64,000 nt of DNA from Trichoplusia ni. Lineage: Eukaryota; Arthropoda; Insecta; Lepidoptera; Noctuidae. Positions within the stretch are counted from its first letter, which is position 1. The number at the start of each line of letters is the position of its first letter. The notes under the pieces were generated by a model, which was not told where the DNA came from, did no database searches, and was given only the letters and a program-made list of their open reading frames with translations. The translations under genes and the position numbers were made by a program. The DNA is taken from contig NC_039483.1 of the NCBI RefSeq assembly GCF_003590095.1, forward strand, positions 16,926,001 to 16,990,000, read 5' to 3'. Shown piece by piece: positions 13,093-26,155 of this stretch.

Positions 13093-16085
13093 CCAAAATT
13101 TGAGGGATTCTGAAATACTTGTTTAGAGTCGGGAATTATTTATGCCTGGGACTTGAATGTTTGAGAAATCACCACACAAAAAATCCTTTTGATCCTTCAC
13201 GAAAAAACTCGCTATAGACTCTACCAAGCATCGTACACAAAATGCGTATGTACTAATTGAAAAGCTCCCAATCAATAATCGCATTACAAATAATGATAGA
13301 AACGCTTTATACGGACGTATCATTAGGCTCAATAAACTTGCATCAGAGACTCAACTCATTACTGTCTACCTTTATTTGTTCGGCAACATGATCATCATGG
13401 AACCCGTTCCTGAGCCTACAATTAGTTACCAGATCATTATCGAGTTACTAGCGCCATCTAGTTTAGTAGAATTAAACTTGTGTAATAATTTCGTAAGAGG
13501 ATGTTTTTTCTTTATAGGTTAAAATATGAGCATTACATGAAGAAGTTATGTATTTGATTGTTTGTTGCAATTAAACTAAGGGCATTCAAGTGTTTTTCTT
13601 TTTTTATATTTCGTTGGTAGTCAAATGAAATTGCTCGTTGATTACCTTCAAGTACGCCAACAAAATATCCACTTTTCAACTAGCCATAATACTGTACTAT
13701 AAACGAAAAAATCTTCGCCTAATATACCTCTAGTTCTACCTCTAACTCTTCATAATCTGCATAATCGAAAACTATGTTGGAGTCACTTGTATTCAGCATC
13801 ATTTACAGTATGGAGCAACTCCCTACCTGATCAGAAGATTTGAGCATTGATCACCACTAACTCGCTGGGTGTTGGGTATTCCATGTCCCATTATTTGGAT
13901 CCATGCTTGATGTTTGAGGATGTTTTCCTTCACCGATCTCGTAAAGAAAGTACAAGCTCAAACCATTTTCTATCTCAAAGATACAGCTTTTGTAGAGGAA
14001 GTTATGAAGAGGGCAACAAACTAAAATCCGATCAGGCATAAGAAGTTTTGCATAGCACCTATTCAAAAATTACCATTCTTCACTAATTACAAATTACCAT
14101 AATTATTCCGTTTGAAAATTATAGTCAATTATACTATTTGTCACTTGTATAACTGTTTTCTTAAGTTGTAATGAAATGTAACGGTACTACAATGATTACA
14201 TACACATTTGTAATTAGTACCTATTAATTTCAAAACTAAGTACTCATAATATACTTAATGTAATAAATGTTAATGCTCATGTGATTGTATGAAATCCTAT
14301 TAAGAACAGTAGTGATGGTCTGTTGGAAGATAGAAACATCCATAAGAGAATATGTTGTAAGTATTTGAAATATTGCTAAAGATAAGGAATCGATTAAAAT
14401 GTATACGGAGTGTTGCAAAAATACTTGGTTATTATATTAGATATCTCTTTATTTTTTTCACTATTTAAATGTAATATTTCACTAATTCACGAGATATTTT
14501 CCTTCACCTTTTGCAAACACACTTGTATGCCTAAAGTATTAGTGGGATCCCGCATCCGAACCAAAATACACACATTAACCATAGTATATTTTATATTGTC
14601 TCTTAATCGACATGTTGAAACTTTTCTTGTAGTTCAAAATATTTTATTCGAATCGTTATCCTACAAGTTTTTTTTATCTAGGCCACTCTGTCTTTGCTGT
14701 GCAAAGGAAATCCAAAAATCCTTCCACGATTCTCTGTTCTGAGATACATGGAACCAGCCCGTCTCGCCTCAATCAACAATTTCATATCATAACTTGACAC
14801 CGTAACAACTACTTAATATCCAAATCAGGGTGCTATCCATCTTAATTTTTAGCAACTAAGTACCAGTGTCAGAGAAGATCAGGTCGTCAGAGGGGAGACG
14901 TCTTCTAAATCAATCTCCTTAACGACGGGCAAAGACGTACAAATCACACCTGAACGTGCCTTCTGAATACTGAGGAACTAGTTTCGACGATAAATGGTAA
15001 CCCATTCACGGACCAACAGTGCTGAGTGATGAATAACTCTTGCGTTACTAGGCACGAGCGTCTCTATAACATAATATCCTCATTCAAATGTTTTTGAATT
15101 TAAATTTAAATAAGGATAAATATTATTATGTCTAACTGCTGCTTAGTCGGAAGACACCATTGTCTGGCTCAAAACAAAAAGAAAAAATTATACAATGACT
15201 CCTAGTAGATACTCGCGGAATTTATTTAACCCTTTCTTTCCCCAAGTCGGGTCTACACGTCCAAAAGTTGTTACACTTAAATCGAATTGCAAACTTCTTT
15301 ATTGATTTGGAGTGCGATTACTATTCTTACCGTAGTTCGTAATTCTTTTATATAACTTTCACGTAGATCGCATGTTTTTCAACTTGACAGCTGCGTAAAG
15401 TAAGACTTCTTATCGGTTCCTGGATTATTTTGTCTGAAGTAACGGGAATCTGATCGGATAAAATTTGCACAGTGAATTTAAATTTGTGGTAACCATTTTT
15501 ATGCAGTGATTGCGACAAAATTTATACATCATCGAGAAGACTACTAGAGGTTTTACTGGCATTAAAGGACTCTACAATTAAATAAATCGTGTTAGTAAAA
15601 TTAACCTGCTTACTAGTGAAAATGAGAAGGGAAAGGGTTCATTCTACTGGAACGAAAACAAAATGATAATTGGTATTATAATTATTAACGCACCTTTTAT
15701 AACAATGAACCCCAAAAAAGAAAGCAATGGCCGCAAGGTCAGGGCTTACAGTCAGTAGGTCGCTGTCACAGAATGAATAATAACAGCCGGCAGAACGCAC
15801 AAACATACATACACATCCTTACCGCAAGACAAACGGACGTTACCGCACTTCCTTGTCTAATAATTAAAAAGAAAAATTTGAAATAAAATTTCGAATTTCT
15901 TGTGCTGTGGGGCTTAGAAATAGTGCATTCATCCTGTATCAAATCGATAAGGAATCACGCGTGACATAGATATTTGAAGAAAACTTGATAACAGACATTC
16001 AACCTCTTAGTCTTCTGACCAAGAAGACTACTGAGAACATCGGAGATAAGTAAACAAATCATATAGAAAACGATATTGTGACGTC

Positions 16086-17797
16086 ATGAAGAACTGTGTG
16101 AAGATGAGTTACAAGGTGGTAGTAGTGTTGTACTTACAAATCGCTGCGATGTTTAGTGCTCCAGTACAGCTGCAAGTCATGCCAATGCAGTACGGGATGC
16201 AGCCTCAACTGCCTTTCCTGAAGAACATGGTGCCAAATATGCAAGCTCCTTCTGCGTAAGTACTCTCTTGGAAAATTCAAATGAAAGTTTCTTTTGTGAA
16301 CAATTTTAAGAAACGAACTATGTTAATTTGAAACTATTGAATTTCAAACAAATAATGCAATAATCGCTAAGCTGTTGGCGCAACTTCGTCTACGTTGACA
16401 TGAAGATACTATTTTTTTAATCGAAGTTGTAGTTTTAGGGGACTCGCATCTTCTCACTCGCATTTTTGTAACATATTTAATTACTTTGCGCTTAACAATA
16501 ATAGCGTGATTATATATAGGTATCACATAGCCTTTTTCATTAAATAGACAGTCTAAAGTCGTTTTTTTTATCGATCCTGAGATAAAGGCGTTCAAACTAA
16601 CCAACAGACGCTTCAGCTTTATAATACATATAAGTATATTACAAAGCTAAAGAAGAGTTTTGTTCATGTATAGATTAAAATAAATACTCTGTTCGGTCGT
16701 AAGTCTTGCAATAAATTCACTTTTGTAGTCTTCAAAGATACCTGGGGTTAGAGCTAAAAACTAATATTTGTTGTTGTACTGTTAGTCTATTTTTTCAATG
16801 AAACTGTACTAACAAGTCGAGAGGCGCGGTTTCTTAGATTACACACAAACACATTCCACAATTTGTCACACTATAAGGCCTACGTTAAGAATGTTTAAGC
16901 AGGAAAAAATGTACCCAAAAAATTCCATCTCATTACCCCTTTAAAAATGTTGTTTGTCTAATTATGTTCATGCTAAAGTACGGTACGAATAGTTAGTCAA
17001 CCATTTAAAACAATTTTTATTATAAGTTCATTTATAAAAAAATAAGGAGCACTAAAAGAGAATGTCATCTAGTTTTTCAATTTCGAGAAGGTGAAGCTTC
17101 AATTTATATAAAAACTTTGTCTTGTTTGCCTAAAGTACGGTAATATTAATAGGAGTTACTTCTGTACAAGAGCAAGATGTGAACATGAATCGATGAATGG
17201 AGAGATGATAATAATAACAGCTTTAATTAATTTAATGTCCAAGTTTGCAGCAAATATCTAAATAATTAAACTCGTAAGAGGTAGTTATCCGGCCATGTGA
17301 TCTATTCTTCTACTCTTAGTATTAAAATTAAAGCATTAAGAATAACAATATCCTTACTATCTTTCAGATATCCACAACAGCCATTAATGTTCCTTCTGCC
17401 AAACGCCGCACCCAAATCAGATGCAGACACCAGATATGTAAACCTAAACGAACCAGAGAATAACAGTCTCAAAATAAACGCTGGCCATATAGATGAAGGC
17501 AAAGACGCCGTAGTCATTGATGCTATTCCAAAAGCTACGGAAGCTGAAACACGAAATGCAGTCGTATACCTTCCGGATGAAGGTAGATTTTCGATCGGCC
17601 AAATTATTTCGTACATTCCTTTTTTACCTATTGAAGTGAATGTACCTGATACCATATCCTGGATTACTAGCATTCTGACTGGAGGATGGTTCAGGCCTCA
17701 AAACCCACCAGCTAGTGTTGGTAATGTCAAGCGGCTCTCTAATGCTCCCGTTCCTGTCATAGTGGTACCGTACCCAGCACCAATGCCACAGGTTTGA
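16086..17797 (+). CDS. Two-exon small secreted Pro-rich protein (left copy)
   Basis: Exon 1 is 16086-16255 and exon 2 is 17368-17797. They join in frame across a 1.1-kb GT-AG intron (donor gtaagt, acceptor ctttcag) to give 199 residues. The signal peptide covers residues 1-24 (KVVVVLYLQIAAMFS, then APVQ); Met7 is an alternative start with the same signal. The mature chain has a Met/Gln/Pro-rich N-terminus (VMPMQYGMQPQLP), an acidic middle (residues 73-130), a hydrophobic stretch around 131-160 (FSIGQIISYIPFLPIEV) and a Pro/Val-rich end (VIVVPYPAPMPQV). There is no cysteine after the signal region and no family I recognise. AATAAA at 17896-17901 is a likely poly(A) signal. The gene runs towards the cuticle gene on the other strand. 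Residue 173 is Ser here and Gly in the second copy. Confidence 0.85.
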
Positions 17798-17895
17798 TTC
17801 AATGGAACGATTGGAGCGAGGAAGACTGATTGTAAATTATTGTAATGTAAGTTTATCAAGAGGTAGCTAGCTGGTTTTATTGGTATCGTGTTGTC

Positions 17896-17901
17896 AATAA
17901 A
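17896..17901 (+). promoter_or_regulatory. Polyadenylation signal
   Basis: AATAAA lies about 100 nt after the TGA of the two-exon secreted gene and is conserved in the second copy at 32835-32840. Confidence 0.65.
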
Positions 17902-18869
17902 TGTAGTATTTATTTCAGTGATTTGTTTTCTTTACGATTCTATGGTAATAGAAAGAATATTAGAAATCTTATTTAATTTTTTCTTAGTTGTCTTGACCAA
18001 TGAGTGTCATATTTAATTAACTAATATTGAATATCGTTTACTCGTCTAAACTGCAAGCACGAAATTAAGAGGTATAGGGATGTAGAAAAAGAATTCATGT
18101 ATGCAAAATGGTTTATTATTAAGAAATAATCATTACAAATTGCTGTTTTACTGAGGCCTTAAATAATTAAACATATAATTAAACATTATATATTTTACAT
18201 TAAACCTAAGACGTTATGGTAACAAATCTTAACTTTAAAAAGGCTGAGTTCAAGAGTCTAACCAGAGGTGACAGAATTGGTATTAATTGATTTAATTTTA
18301 TAAAAATATGGTTACACTTTCAAACTGCAACCAAGCTGCTAAAATTTTCATTAATCCAAAGTAGTTATAAAAATATTTGAACAAACAAAACTACAAATCA
18401 TTAATATTACTTTCAAAACTAAACCTACTTCGGACTAAAAGGCGGTGCAATAAACTCGCTCCTAAAATGGCAACACTTACAATACAAGCCGATAATCTAA
18501 CGACAAAACATTTAGTACACCCGTAATTATGTCACGGATGTCATACAAACTGCCTCATTAGACTATCAGCAAGCTAAGGGGCAATAAAACTAATATCTTG
18601 ATGGCCGATTTTGGTTTCAACCCATTGAACTATTAATAGGCGAAACACATAGAAAGACTAGAAAGTTTTGTATCAGTTACGGTCTAAAATGGTCTGCACT
18701 TTTACTGGTAAAGTGAATAAAAACGAAATTGATGCTCATTGCACTCGAAATTCTAAACCAAAATGTTGAGTTGTGGTTTAGGTCTCATCAAAACTTCTGG
18801 CCGTAACACACTTTTGGACAAAACATTAGTATCAAATAAAGTTTTGCTCAGAAGTGTCAGTTGGGTTGC

Positions 18870-21657
18870 TTATTGGCCGTTAACGCCAACGGTGTCGTGG
18901 TCAACTGGGTAGCCGTCAGCATTCAAGTCCTTCTTGGGGACGATGATGGAGACCGGGTAGGTGAAGCTGTAGAAGAATCCGTGAGGGGGACCCTGGAAAC
19001 AAGATATTCAAGATTAATGACAAATATCATAATTTTTTTGAACTATTCTTCAGTCGTTGGTTAACTTAAGACCCCTTAAGATAAATAGGGCACTTCTTAT
19101 CGAAAGTATGAAGTCTTAACGTAGGGTCACTGTGCAGCAACATCCAACCCTTCGAAAGTCGGTACCTTTAAAGTGCCGCAAGATGACAAAAAACTTGTAC
19201 TGAGATTATTTTCCGAGAATAAGCTTTAAAATGATCATACATTGATATGAGAACTCTTTTATTTTTAAAATGAAATACAACAACACTTACGGTTGGTTCT
19301 GGCTCTTCATATTTGCCTTCCTCAGTTTCCTGCTGACCGTACTGTTTCTGTTGACCGTACTGCTGCTGCTGCTGCTGTTGACCATATTGTGGCTGCTGCT
19401 GCTGCTGACCATACTGCTGTTGTTGACCGAACTGTTGTTGCTGGCCGTACTGTTGGCCTCCCTGGTTGTAGGCACCGCTTTGAGCTTGCGCGTAAGCGAG
19501 GTTCTTGCCTTCACGAGGCTGTTCCGCAGACACTACGACTCCGTTCAATTCAGAAGCCTGGGCCTCGTAGGGCTGGTACTGGCTGAAAAAAGAAAATAGT
19601 TCGTAAATATTGATGTCATTGAGCTATACTAATTAATTTGCGAATATGTGTACCGTTATTTGACCAATGAAGATGCAGAAAATATATTGCGACGAATTCA
19701 GAAAATACTTAGGACTGCTTAATAAATTCACATCCATACACACATTCAACAAGTTTAATAAATTCTTAAATGATGTTTAGAGGATATGGCAGTAATAGCC
19801 AATTAAAAACTGATTTCACTGTTACAGAGCATACAAATAGTTACGATTGTTACGAATAGCAAATTTTCAATTTATGAAAATGACACTTCAAGTAATTCCA
19901 TAAATGTTATTGATCTAATTCGGTCCGAATGGGAACTAAGATCACAATAAGTCTTACTTGTAGTTATTGTTGTAGTTTCCTGCCGGTGGTGGAACGGTAG
20001 GGGCTTTGGAGTTGGCTTCAGCTGCCTCTTTCCATGCCTTCTCGAAAGCAAGACGAGCTTCCCTAAGGGCGGGAGTCTCTTCAGCGGGCTTCAGCTCAAC
20101 CTTAGGGATGTTGTCTTCTTGGTGGAAGCCTTCGCTGTCAGCCCAGTAACGGACCTTGAAACAATTAATTTGATAAGTTACCAGGAGTTGTTTGCAACGA
20201 GACTAATGAAAATGGCAAAAATAAAGGGCAAACCAAATCGATTTTGAAAATTACCAACTGCCTAAGAAACTCACACGAATTTTTTTTTGGCTAGTCCATG
20301 TTCATATGAATGAAGCCTATAAATAACAACGCTAAAGAAAAAAACAAGCATTGGAAATGCCATCCGATACCAATATTTGGGTGTTATATTTCAAGGTGCT
20401 AACTAGTGCTATTTCGTGTCAGACATAATATTTGTTTTATCTAGATGCAAATATGATGATTTTAGACGATGCGTATATTTCTAGACTTGTCAAATATTGA
20501 CTACCGCAAAATTTGGGCATAACGAGAAAATTAATCAGCTCTAAATATAATCTTGAACTACACTTCTTATATGGTTAGTCGTGAACAGTAAAATAATATT
20601 ATCGTCCTTGCACTATTCAGTAAAATCAGTATAAAGATTTTTTTATCAAGTTCACTTCTTTAAGAGACCCGTACCTTGATAAGATCGTTGCTGCTTCCAG
20701 CCTTGTAGACATAGGATCCAGACACAAGACCGGAGCCCTCACGGTTTTCAACCTTCGAGGATTCGGGAGTTTCGTATCCATAGGCGTATTGACCTAGACC
20801 GTCCTGGCCGTGGTACTGGGCGGCGTTGTAGACCTAAAAAATTAGATAATAACAGGTTATTAGAAGGAAAAATAACTTTGAATAAATCTGTTGAACTGGG
20901 TGCTACTAAAGTGAAGTCTATTTTGGATGACGATATAGATATTCAAGTCCATTTTGATCAAAGATTTGGATTATCACAACACGTTTATACAATAAACTCG
21001 CACAATTTTCTACTTTTTTAGAACTTTCTGGAACTGTTTTATACGAATATTTGTGGATTAAGGACCTACCTCTTCAACGTAGTCGTCTGTGTTCTGGATC
21101 TCCTGTCCATTCTTCCAGTAGTGGCCGAGGGTAGGGCCAGCGTCAGCTGCACGAAACCTAGGGTCATCGTAACGGACCTGGAAATAAAGAAAAGTAAGAT
21201 CCTTTTACTAATATGTTTCATCAACCAAACCCTGTCTTTTGCTAAGTCCTGTCAAACCCACATGACCCAAATACCTGCCTATCAGTATACAGTATCATGA
21301 GTATTAATATATTGGAAAATTCTCGTGTGTATTTTGATAATTTTAATTTCGTTAAAGATCTATGCAGTCAAAACCGACTGGTACTTTTTTTTTTTAACCA
21401 ATTATCGTTGTTTTCAAATAAAGTGCTACGTTTAAATCTGATTCTTAGTTGCTTCTTCAAGCTACATATTATTGGCCTTTAAAAAGGTTCCATTTTCTTA
21501 ATAATTGGGTTTAGGCTTACTAGTGGCAGGACAGCGGTGCGTCCAGACAGCGATGGTGAGGTGAAGGGCAGTGACTTGAGGTACTGCTGCGCCTCCTCAG
21601 GCGTGATGTCGTTCTGAAGATGAAGTTGTTTTGGGGCGCGCTTGACGCGATCGCCAC
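18870..21657 (-). CDS. RR cuticle protein, left copy, 5'-incomplete and frameshifted
   Basis: Exons in transcript order are 21521-21657, 21070-21177, 20675-20833, 19958-20154, 19291-19582 and 18870-18992. They match exons 2-7 of the complete gene at 33813-49000 and share its splice sites. The signal-peptide exon is absent because the sequence stops at the gap 250 bp upstream. Exon 2 is 137 nt instead of 138: gttctgaag near 21613 lacks one t relative to gttcttgaag in the other copy, which shifts the frame after NNFIF. The remaining exons are open and encode the RR domain and Gln-rich tail, with Leu128 and Ser246 where the other copy has Val and Asn. The frameshift is a one-base event of the kind seen all along the duplicated block, so a sequencing error is more likely than a real pseudogene. 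Confidence 0.85.
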
Positions 21658-21908
21658 CTGTAAAACAGAAAAAAATTATTAGTTTTTATGTTTTTTAGTG
21701 CAATTTATTTTAGAATTATAGCGAGTTTAATTTTTGGTTTTCGGTTGCCCTAAATTGTGAAGATAAGGGACTACCTATGAAAATTGAAGAAGGCTCTTAA
21801 ATTATCTCCATGATTAAGTTTGCGTCACTTTTAGTAAATATTGAAAACGATTCCGAATCTATTTTAAAACGTCCGAATTCGGTAAAACTATCTGCATATT
21901 CACAACCA

Positions 21909-22908
21909 NNNNNNNNNNNNNNNNNNNNNNNNNNNNNNNNNNNNNNNNNNNNNNNNNNNNNNNNNNNNNNNNNNNNNNNNNNNNNNNNNNNNNNNNNNNN
22001 NNNNNNNNNNNNNNNNNNNNNNNNNNNNNNNNNNNNNNNNNNNNNNNNNNNNNNNNNNNNNNNNNNNNNNNNNNNNNNNNNNNNNNNNNNNNNNNNNNNN
22101 NNNNNNNNNNNNNNNNNNNNNNNNNNNNNNNNNNNNNNNNNNNNNNNNNNNNNNNNNNNNNNNNNNNNNNNNNNNNNNNNNNNNNNNNNNNNNNNNNNNN
22201 NNNNNNNNNNNNNNNNNNNNNNNNNNNNNNNNNNNNNNNNNNNNNNNNNNNNNNNNNNNNNNNNNNNNNNNNNNNNNNNNNNNNNNNNNNNNNNNNNNNN
22301 NNNNNNNNNNNNNNNNNNNNNNNNNNNNNNNNNNNNNNNNNNNNNNNNNNNNNNNNNNNNNNNNNNNNNNNNNNNNNNNNNNNNNNNNNNNNNNNNNNNN
22401 NNNNNNNNNNNNNNNNNNNNNNNNNNNNNNNNNNNNNNNNNNNNNNNNNNNNNNNNNNNNNNNNNNNNNNNNNNNNNNNNNNNNNNNNNNNNNNNNNNNN
22501 NNNNNNNNNNNNNNNNNNNNNNNNNNNNNNNNNNNNNNNNNNNNNNNNNNNNNNNNNNNNNNNNNNNNNNNNNNNNNNNNNNNNNNNNNNNNNNNNNNNN
22601 NNNNNNNNNNNNNNNNNNNNNNNNNNNNNNNNNNNNNNNNNNNNNNNNNNNNNNNNNNNNNNNNNNNNNNNNNNNNNNNNNNNNNNNNNNNNNNNNNNNN
22701 NNNNNNNNNNNNNNNNNNNNNNNNNNNNNNNNNNNNNNNNNNNNNNNNNNNNNNNNNNNNNNNNNNNNNNNNNNNNNNNNNNNNNNNNNNNNNNNNNNNN
22801 NNNNNNNNNNNNNNNNNNNNNNNNNNNNNNNNNNNNNNNNNNNNNNNNNNNNNNNNNNNNNNNNNNNNNNNNNNNNNNNNNNNNNNNNNNNNNNNNNNNN
22901 NNNNNNNN
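21909..22908. other. Assembly gap, exactly 1000 N
   Basis: The run of Ns is 1000 long, a fixed scaffold-gap size rather than a measured distance. Both edges coincide with the ends of the two duplicated blocks. Open frames that cross it are artefacts. Confidence 0.99.
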
Positions 22909-24014
22909 TGTGATTGGACATAAATAACGGATAATTGACTCGAGATGGACGTGGACGATTTAATTCAATTAAATTGTAATGTAGTTTCAATTATAATGTG
23001 TTCTATCATCAGTCTTTCGTGAGCTGTTTTTGCTTTACGTGTGAGAAATGATTTATGGAACGCAATACTTAAGTTTTTTTTGGGAGTGACAATATTGCAT
23101 CTTCTGCTATACTTATCTTGTAGTTAGTTCGATAATGTTTCAGATTTGAGATGATTGATGATATAAATAATTGTACTTTGACTGAATCACAAATGAAAAC
23201 CTACCTACATGTTTTTTTGAAAATGAATAAATCCAGTATCTTTTCTTCGTACCACAAAGATTCACACACGTTAACAACGTTAATAAGCATGAAACGTGTC
23301 TAATCAAAATACGCATTAACCTCGCCAAAATAAAAGCTACAATTTGTTCTAGCTAATTGAGCATCGAAATTTCTATCATTATCTACAAATAAAAGTCGAG
23401 AACAATAGCAAAAAGCCCACAAACCGCATTTTGTTTATTTCGTTGACCTGCATTGTAGTGGCCTTGATACTGCATCATTATATTACTATCAATCACATGC
23501 AAGAGTTGATTATGATTGATGTCTGTAAATATGATTTAAAACTACATGTGCATTAATGTGCATAGTACACAACTTTTTTACATTCAAAACTAGTCCTTAA
23601 AGCTTTAGAATAAGATCCACTACAGTCGCACCGCATTGACATCATCACACAAACGTCTTTTTATTTACATTTTAATGGTTGAATGAAAACCATTCGAGAT
23701 TGAACTATCGCTGTGTACGCGGACACTTCAGTCGAAACAAATGTTGTGAGCAACACGCATCAACGCAGATCATCAAATTTTGGCATCAGATAATGATGAC
23801 TCACTAGAATTAAGATGGAATCGCTTTCCAAAGGAAAGGTGTCGAGAGATCGTTGCAATTATCAGGCGTTCGGTACGATGCGAGGCAATTATGATCTTTT
23901 TGCCGTGGACCCGTTATCTTGGCTTAGATGCGCGGCAAAAACGCAACTGGCGCAGTGTGGAGTCTTTCGTCGCCGTGGGCGCACGCTACCGCCTCGCGAA
24001 CTCACTGTAACACT

Positions 24015-24440
24015 ATGTCACCCCGGGCTCTGTTCGTACTCGTCGCTATAGCCTGCGCCACACAGGCAGCGGCCCGGCCGGTCAAGAAAACCCTCAACTT
24101 CAACATGTTTGTGCTACGGCCGAAAGAAGGAGCGAGCGACAGATTCCTGCTGTCTACAGACGGAGTATCCAGGTTTGGGCCAATACTGGAGATGTTCGTC
24201 CAGCGCTTCCAAGGTTTGATGTCAGTGAAGCTGCCGCAGGAGCAGGCTAACGGCGCCTCAACCGGCATGTCTTCAAGAGTGGTGCCTATGGGGAACAACG
24301 CTGAGAATGAAGTTGACGGAATGCAAGAACCAAAAATGCCTGGTATCGTGGTGCGGCCCTCACGTACTAAGCCAGGTACTTACGAAGTTGAAATAGACAT
24401 GGTGGTTGACGACGGCCAGCCCGATGACAAGCCGAAGTAA
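24015..24440 (+). CDS. Small secreted protein, single exon (right copy)
   Basis: It is identical in protein sequence (141 residues) to the frame at 9079-9504, with the same signal peptide and acidic tail. The flanking DNA differs only by single-base indels in homopolymers (for example ccatggaacag here against ccatggaaacag). It is probably the same locus assembled twice. Confidence 0.75.
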   Translation: MSPRALFVLVAIACATQAAARPVKKTLNFNMFVLRPKEGASDRFLLSTDGVSRFGPILEMFVQRFQGLMSVKLPQEQANGASTGMSSRVVPMGNNAENEVDGMQEPKMPGIVVRPSRTKPGTYEVEIDMVVDDGQPDDKPK

Positions 24441-25812
24441 GAAGACCAAGTTTTAGTGGTTTCGACCAAAAAAGCGTAAAAACCGTTTCCATGGAACAGT
24501 AAATAGGTACGACAATATTGTAAAGCGTTCTACTTACAGTTACATAAATAATATTTTCTTAATAATATTAGTGATGTAGCGTGTTGTTAATGTTTTTCTA
24601 CGAGTAATCGATTTGTTGATTGTCAAAACATCGCCACTTCTGTATATTTGGTTCGGTAGTATTAGTTTTGTGATATAAGTTCTGCATTTATTAATTTAAT
24701 ATAGTCGTTAAGTAAAAGTCGTAATATTATTTATTGTGTTTATTCTTGCCATATCATTAAGGTTTAGATATCGTAATAAATTATTTTACTAAATTATACT
24801 TATCTTTCGACTCTCCTTTTCAGCTAGTCGAGTCTGGCCTAGCTATGAAATTTTTATAGTTTATTATTACTTTTCACGTACTTTTTTTTTCTTGTATATA
24901 TTATTTTACTTTTATTAGATTGCTTTACAGGCTGGATGCATTTTCCCATTAAATTTAAAGTTCTCATTGCCAGATGTAGATTGATTTAGTGCTTAATTTA
25001 AATGTCAGTGATGTGTGTACTATGATAGCTTGGTAATTCTGTCAAAATCTTGCTGGACATCGGCAATTAAACTGAAAAAAGGTTTCATTTCTTGTTGACC
25101 ATGCAGAATAATTACACAATTTGTTAACTTTTTACAAATCACTAAAAACCATTGCCATGTTTAAGGTTACCCTTATGTTAACACTTGAAATAAACTTGTG
25201 TATTTGCAGTCTTAATAGGCAGAAGAAAATAAGTTTTAGAAACAACACCCATCAAAATCACCGTACCAACGACTGTTTTTACAGAAAATAAAATCCTTAA
25301 TAATTTTAGCTACCTTGCTATTGAGATACAGCCTGATGATAGCTGTAAAGACAGACGGCGGTGACTTATTAACATTCCTCGTTTTTATTGGGCCATAGAT
25401 CAGCTGATAGTAATTTTGTATTCAAGGACCAAACTTTGCTCTTGGTTTTTCCAGAAAGGAAAAACTTATTATTCAAACACGTTATTGAGATATGATTGAT
25501 TGATGATTTTGATGATTAGAGTTTTATTTAAACACACTTACTATGGGAGCATGGAAATCGAAAAATTTACATTTGAAACTTGTATCAAATATACACAACC
25601 TAACAAACAATAAAGCTTATAAACTCACAAGCCCTGTAACAGTTAGCAATAAATAACAAAACAGCATCGCTGCGGTTACAGATAAGCAACGCAATAACCG
25701 CAATGCTTTAACGGGAGGAGCAGTTACAAAGAAAACCAAATAACTCGGGAACCGTGGTTACGAAGGAGGTTATGTATTACATTGTTAAAGAGGTCTGTAT
25801 CAAGTTCTGTCA

Positions 25813-26061
25813 TCTAAACTAATATATAAAGCTGAAGAGTTTGTTTGTTTAAACGCGCTAATCTCAGGAACTGGTTCAAATTGAAAAAATATTTTTGTAT
25901 TGAATAGACTATTCAATATTCATCAAGGAAGGTTTTAGGCTATATACCATCACCCTGCGACTAAAAGGAGCGAAGATACAATGGAAAATGTGGAAAACAC
26001 AGGGCAGGTATAAATCATTACTACTACTGATATCGCGGACGAAGTTGCGGGCAACAGCTAG
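25813..26061 (+). mobile_element. Helitron-like element (right copy)
   Basis: Second copy of the element at 10880-11128, with the same TC start and CAGCTAG end. It belongs to the duplicated block rather than to an independent insertion. Confidence 0.75.
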
Positions 26062-26084
26062 TAGCATAAATAGGTTATGACATC

Positions 26085-26155
26085 GTCACTAGAGTCTAGT
26101 GGTTAGAGGCCCTGACTGCTATACCGAAGGTTGTGGGTTCGATTCCCATCCCATA
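26085..26155 (+). mobile_element. tRNA-derived SINE head (right copy)
   Basis: Second copy of the SINE head at 11153, with the same A-box and B-box. Confidence 0.55.

Larger units (their letters stand above)
9505..16085. other. Intergenic stretch with repeats
   Basis: I see no gene in this 6.6 kb. It holds a Helitron-like element (10880-11128), two tRNA-like SINE fragments (11153-11224 and 13025-13092) and AT-rich sequence with short random frames. The small hairpin gcaggcgaaagcctgc lies near 11975. Confidence 0.6.
7971..21908. repeat. Left copy of a ~14-kb duplicated block
   Basis: It aligns along its whole length with 22909-36953 in the same orientation. Its right edge is exactly the last base before the 1000-N gap. 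It carries two + strand secreted-protein genes and cuticle exons 2-7 on the - strand. This is best explained as an uncollapsed contig-end overlap rather than a real tandem duplication. Confidence 0.95.

Noticed and set aside
19270..19599. Leu-rich plus-strand frame that looks membrane-like
   Set aside because: It is the reverse reading of the CAG/CTG-rich exon encoding the YGQQ tail of the cuticle protein, and lacks splice or start context.
21797..22990. Long open frames of 367-397 codons across the N run
   Set aside because: They consist almost wholly of unknown residues from the 1000-N gap.
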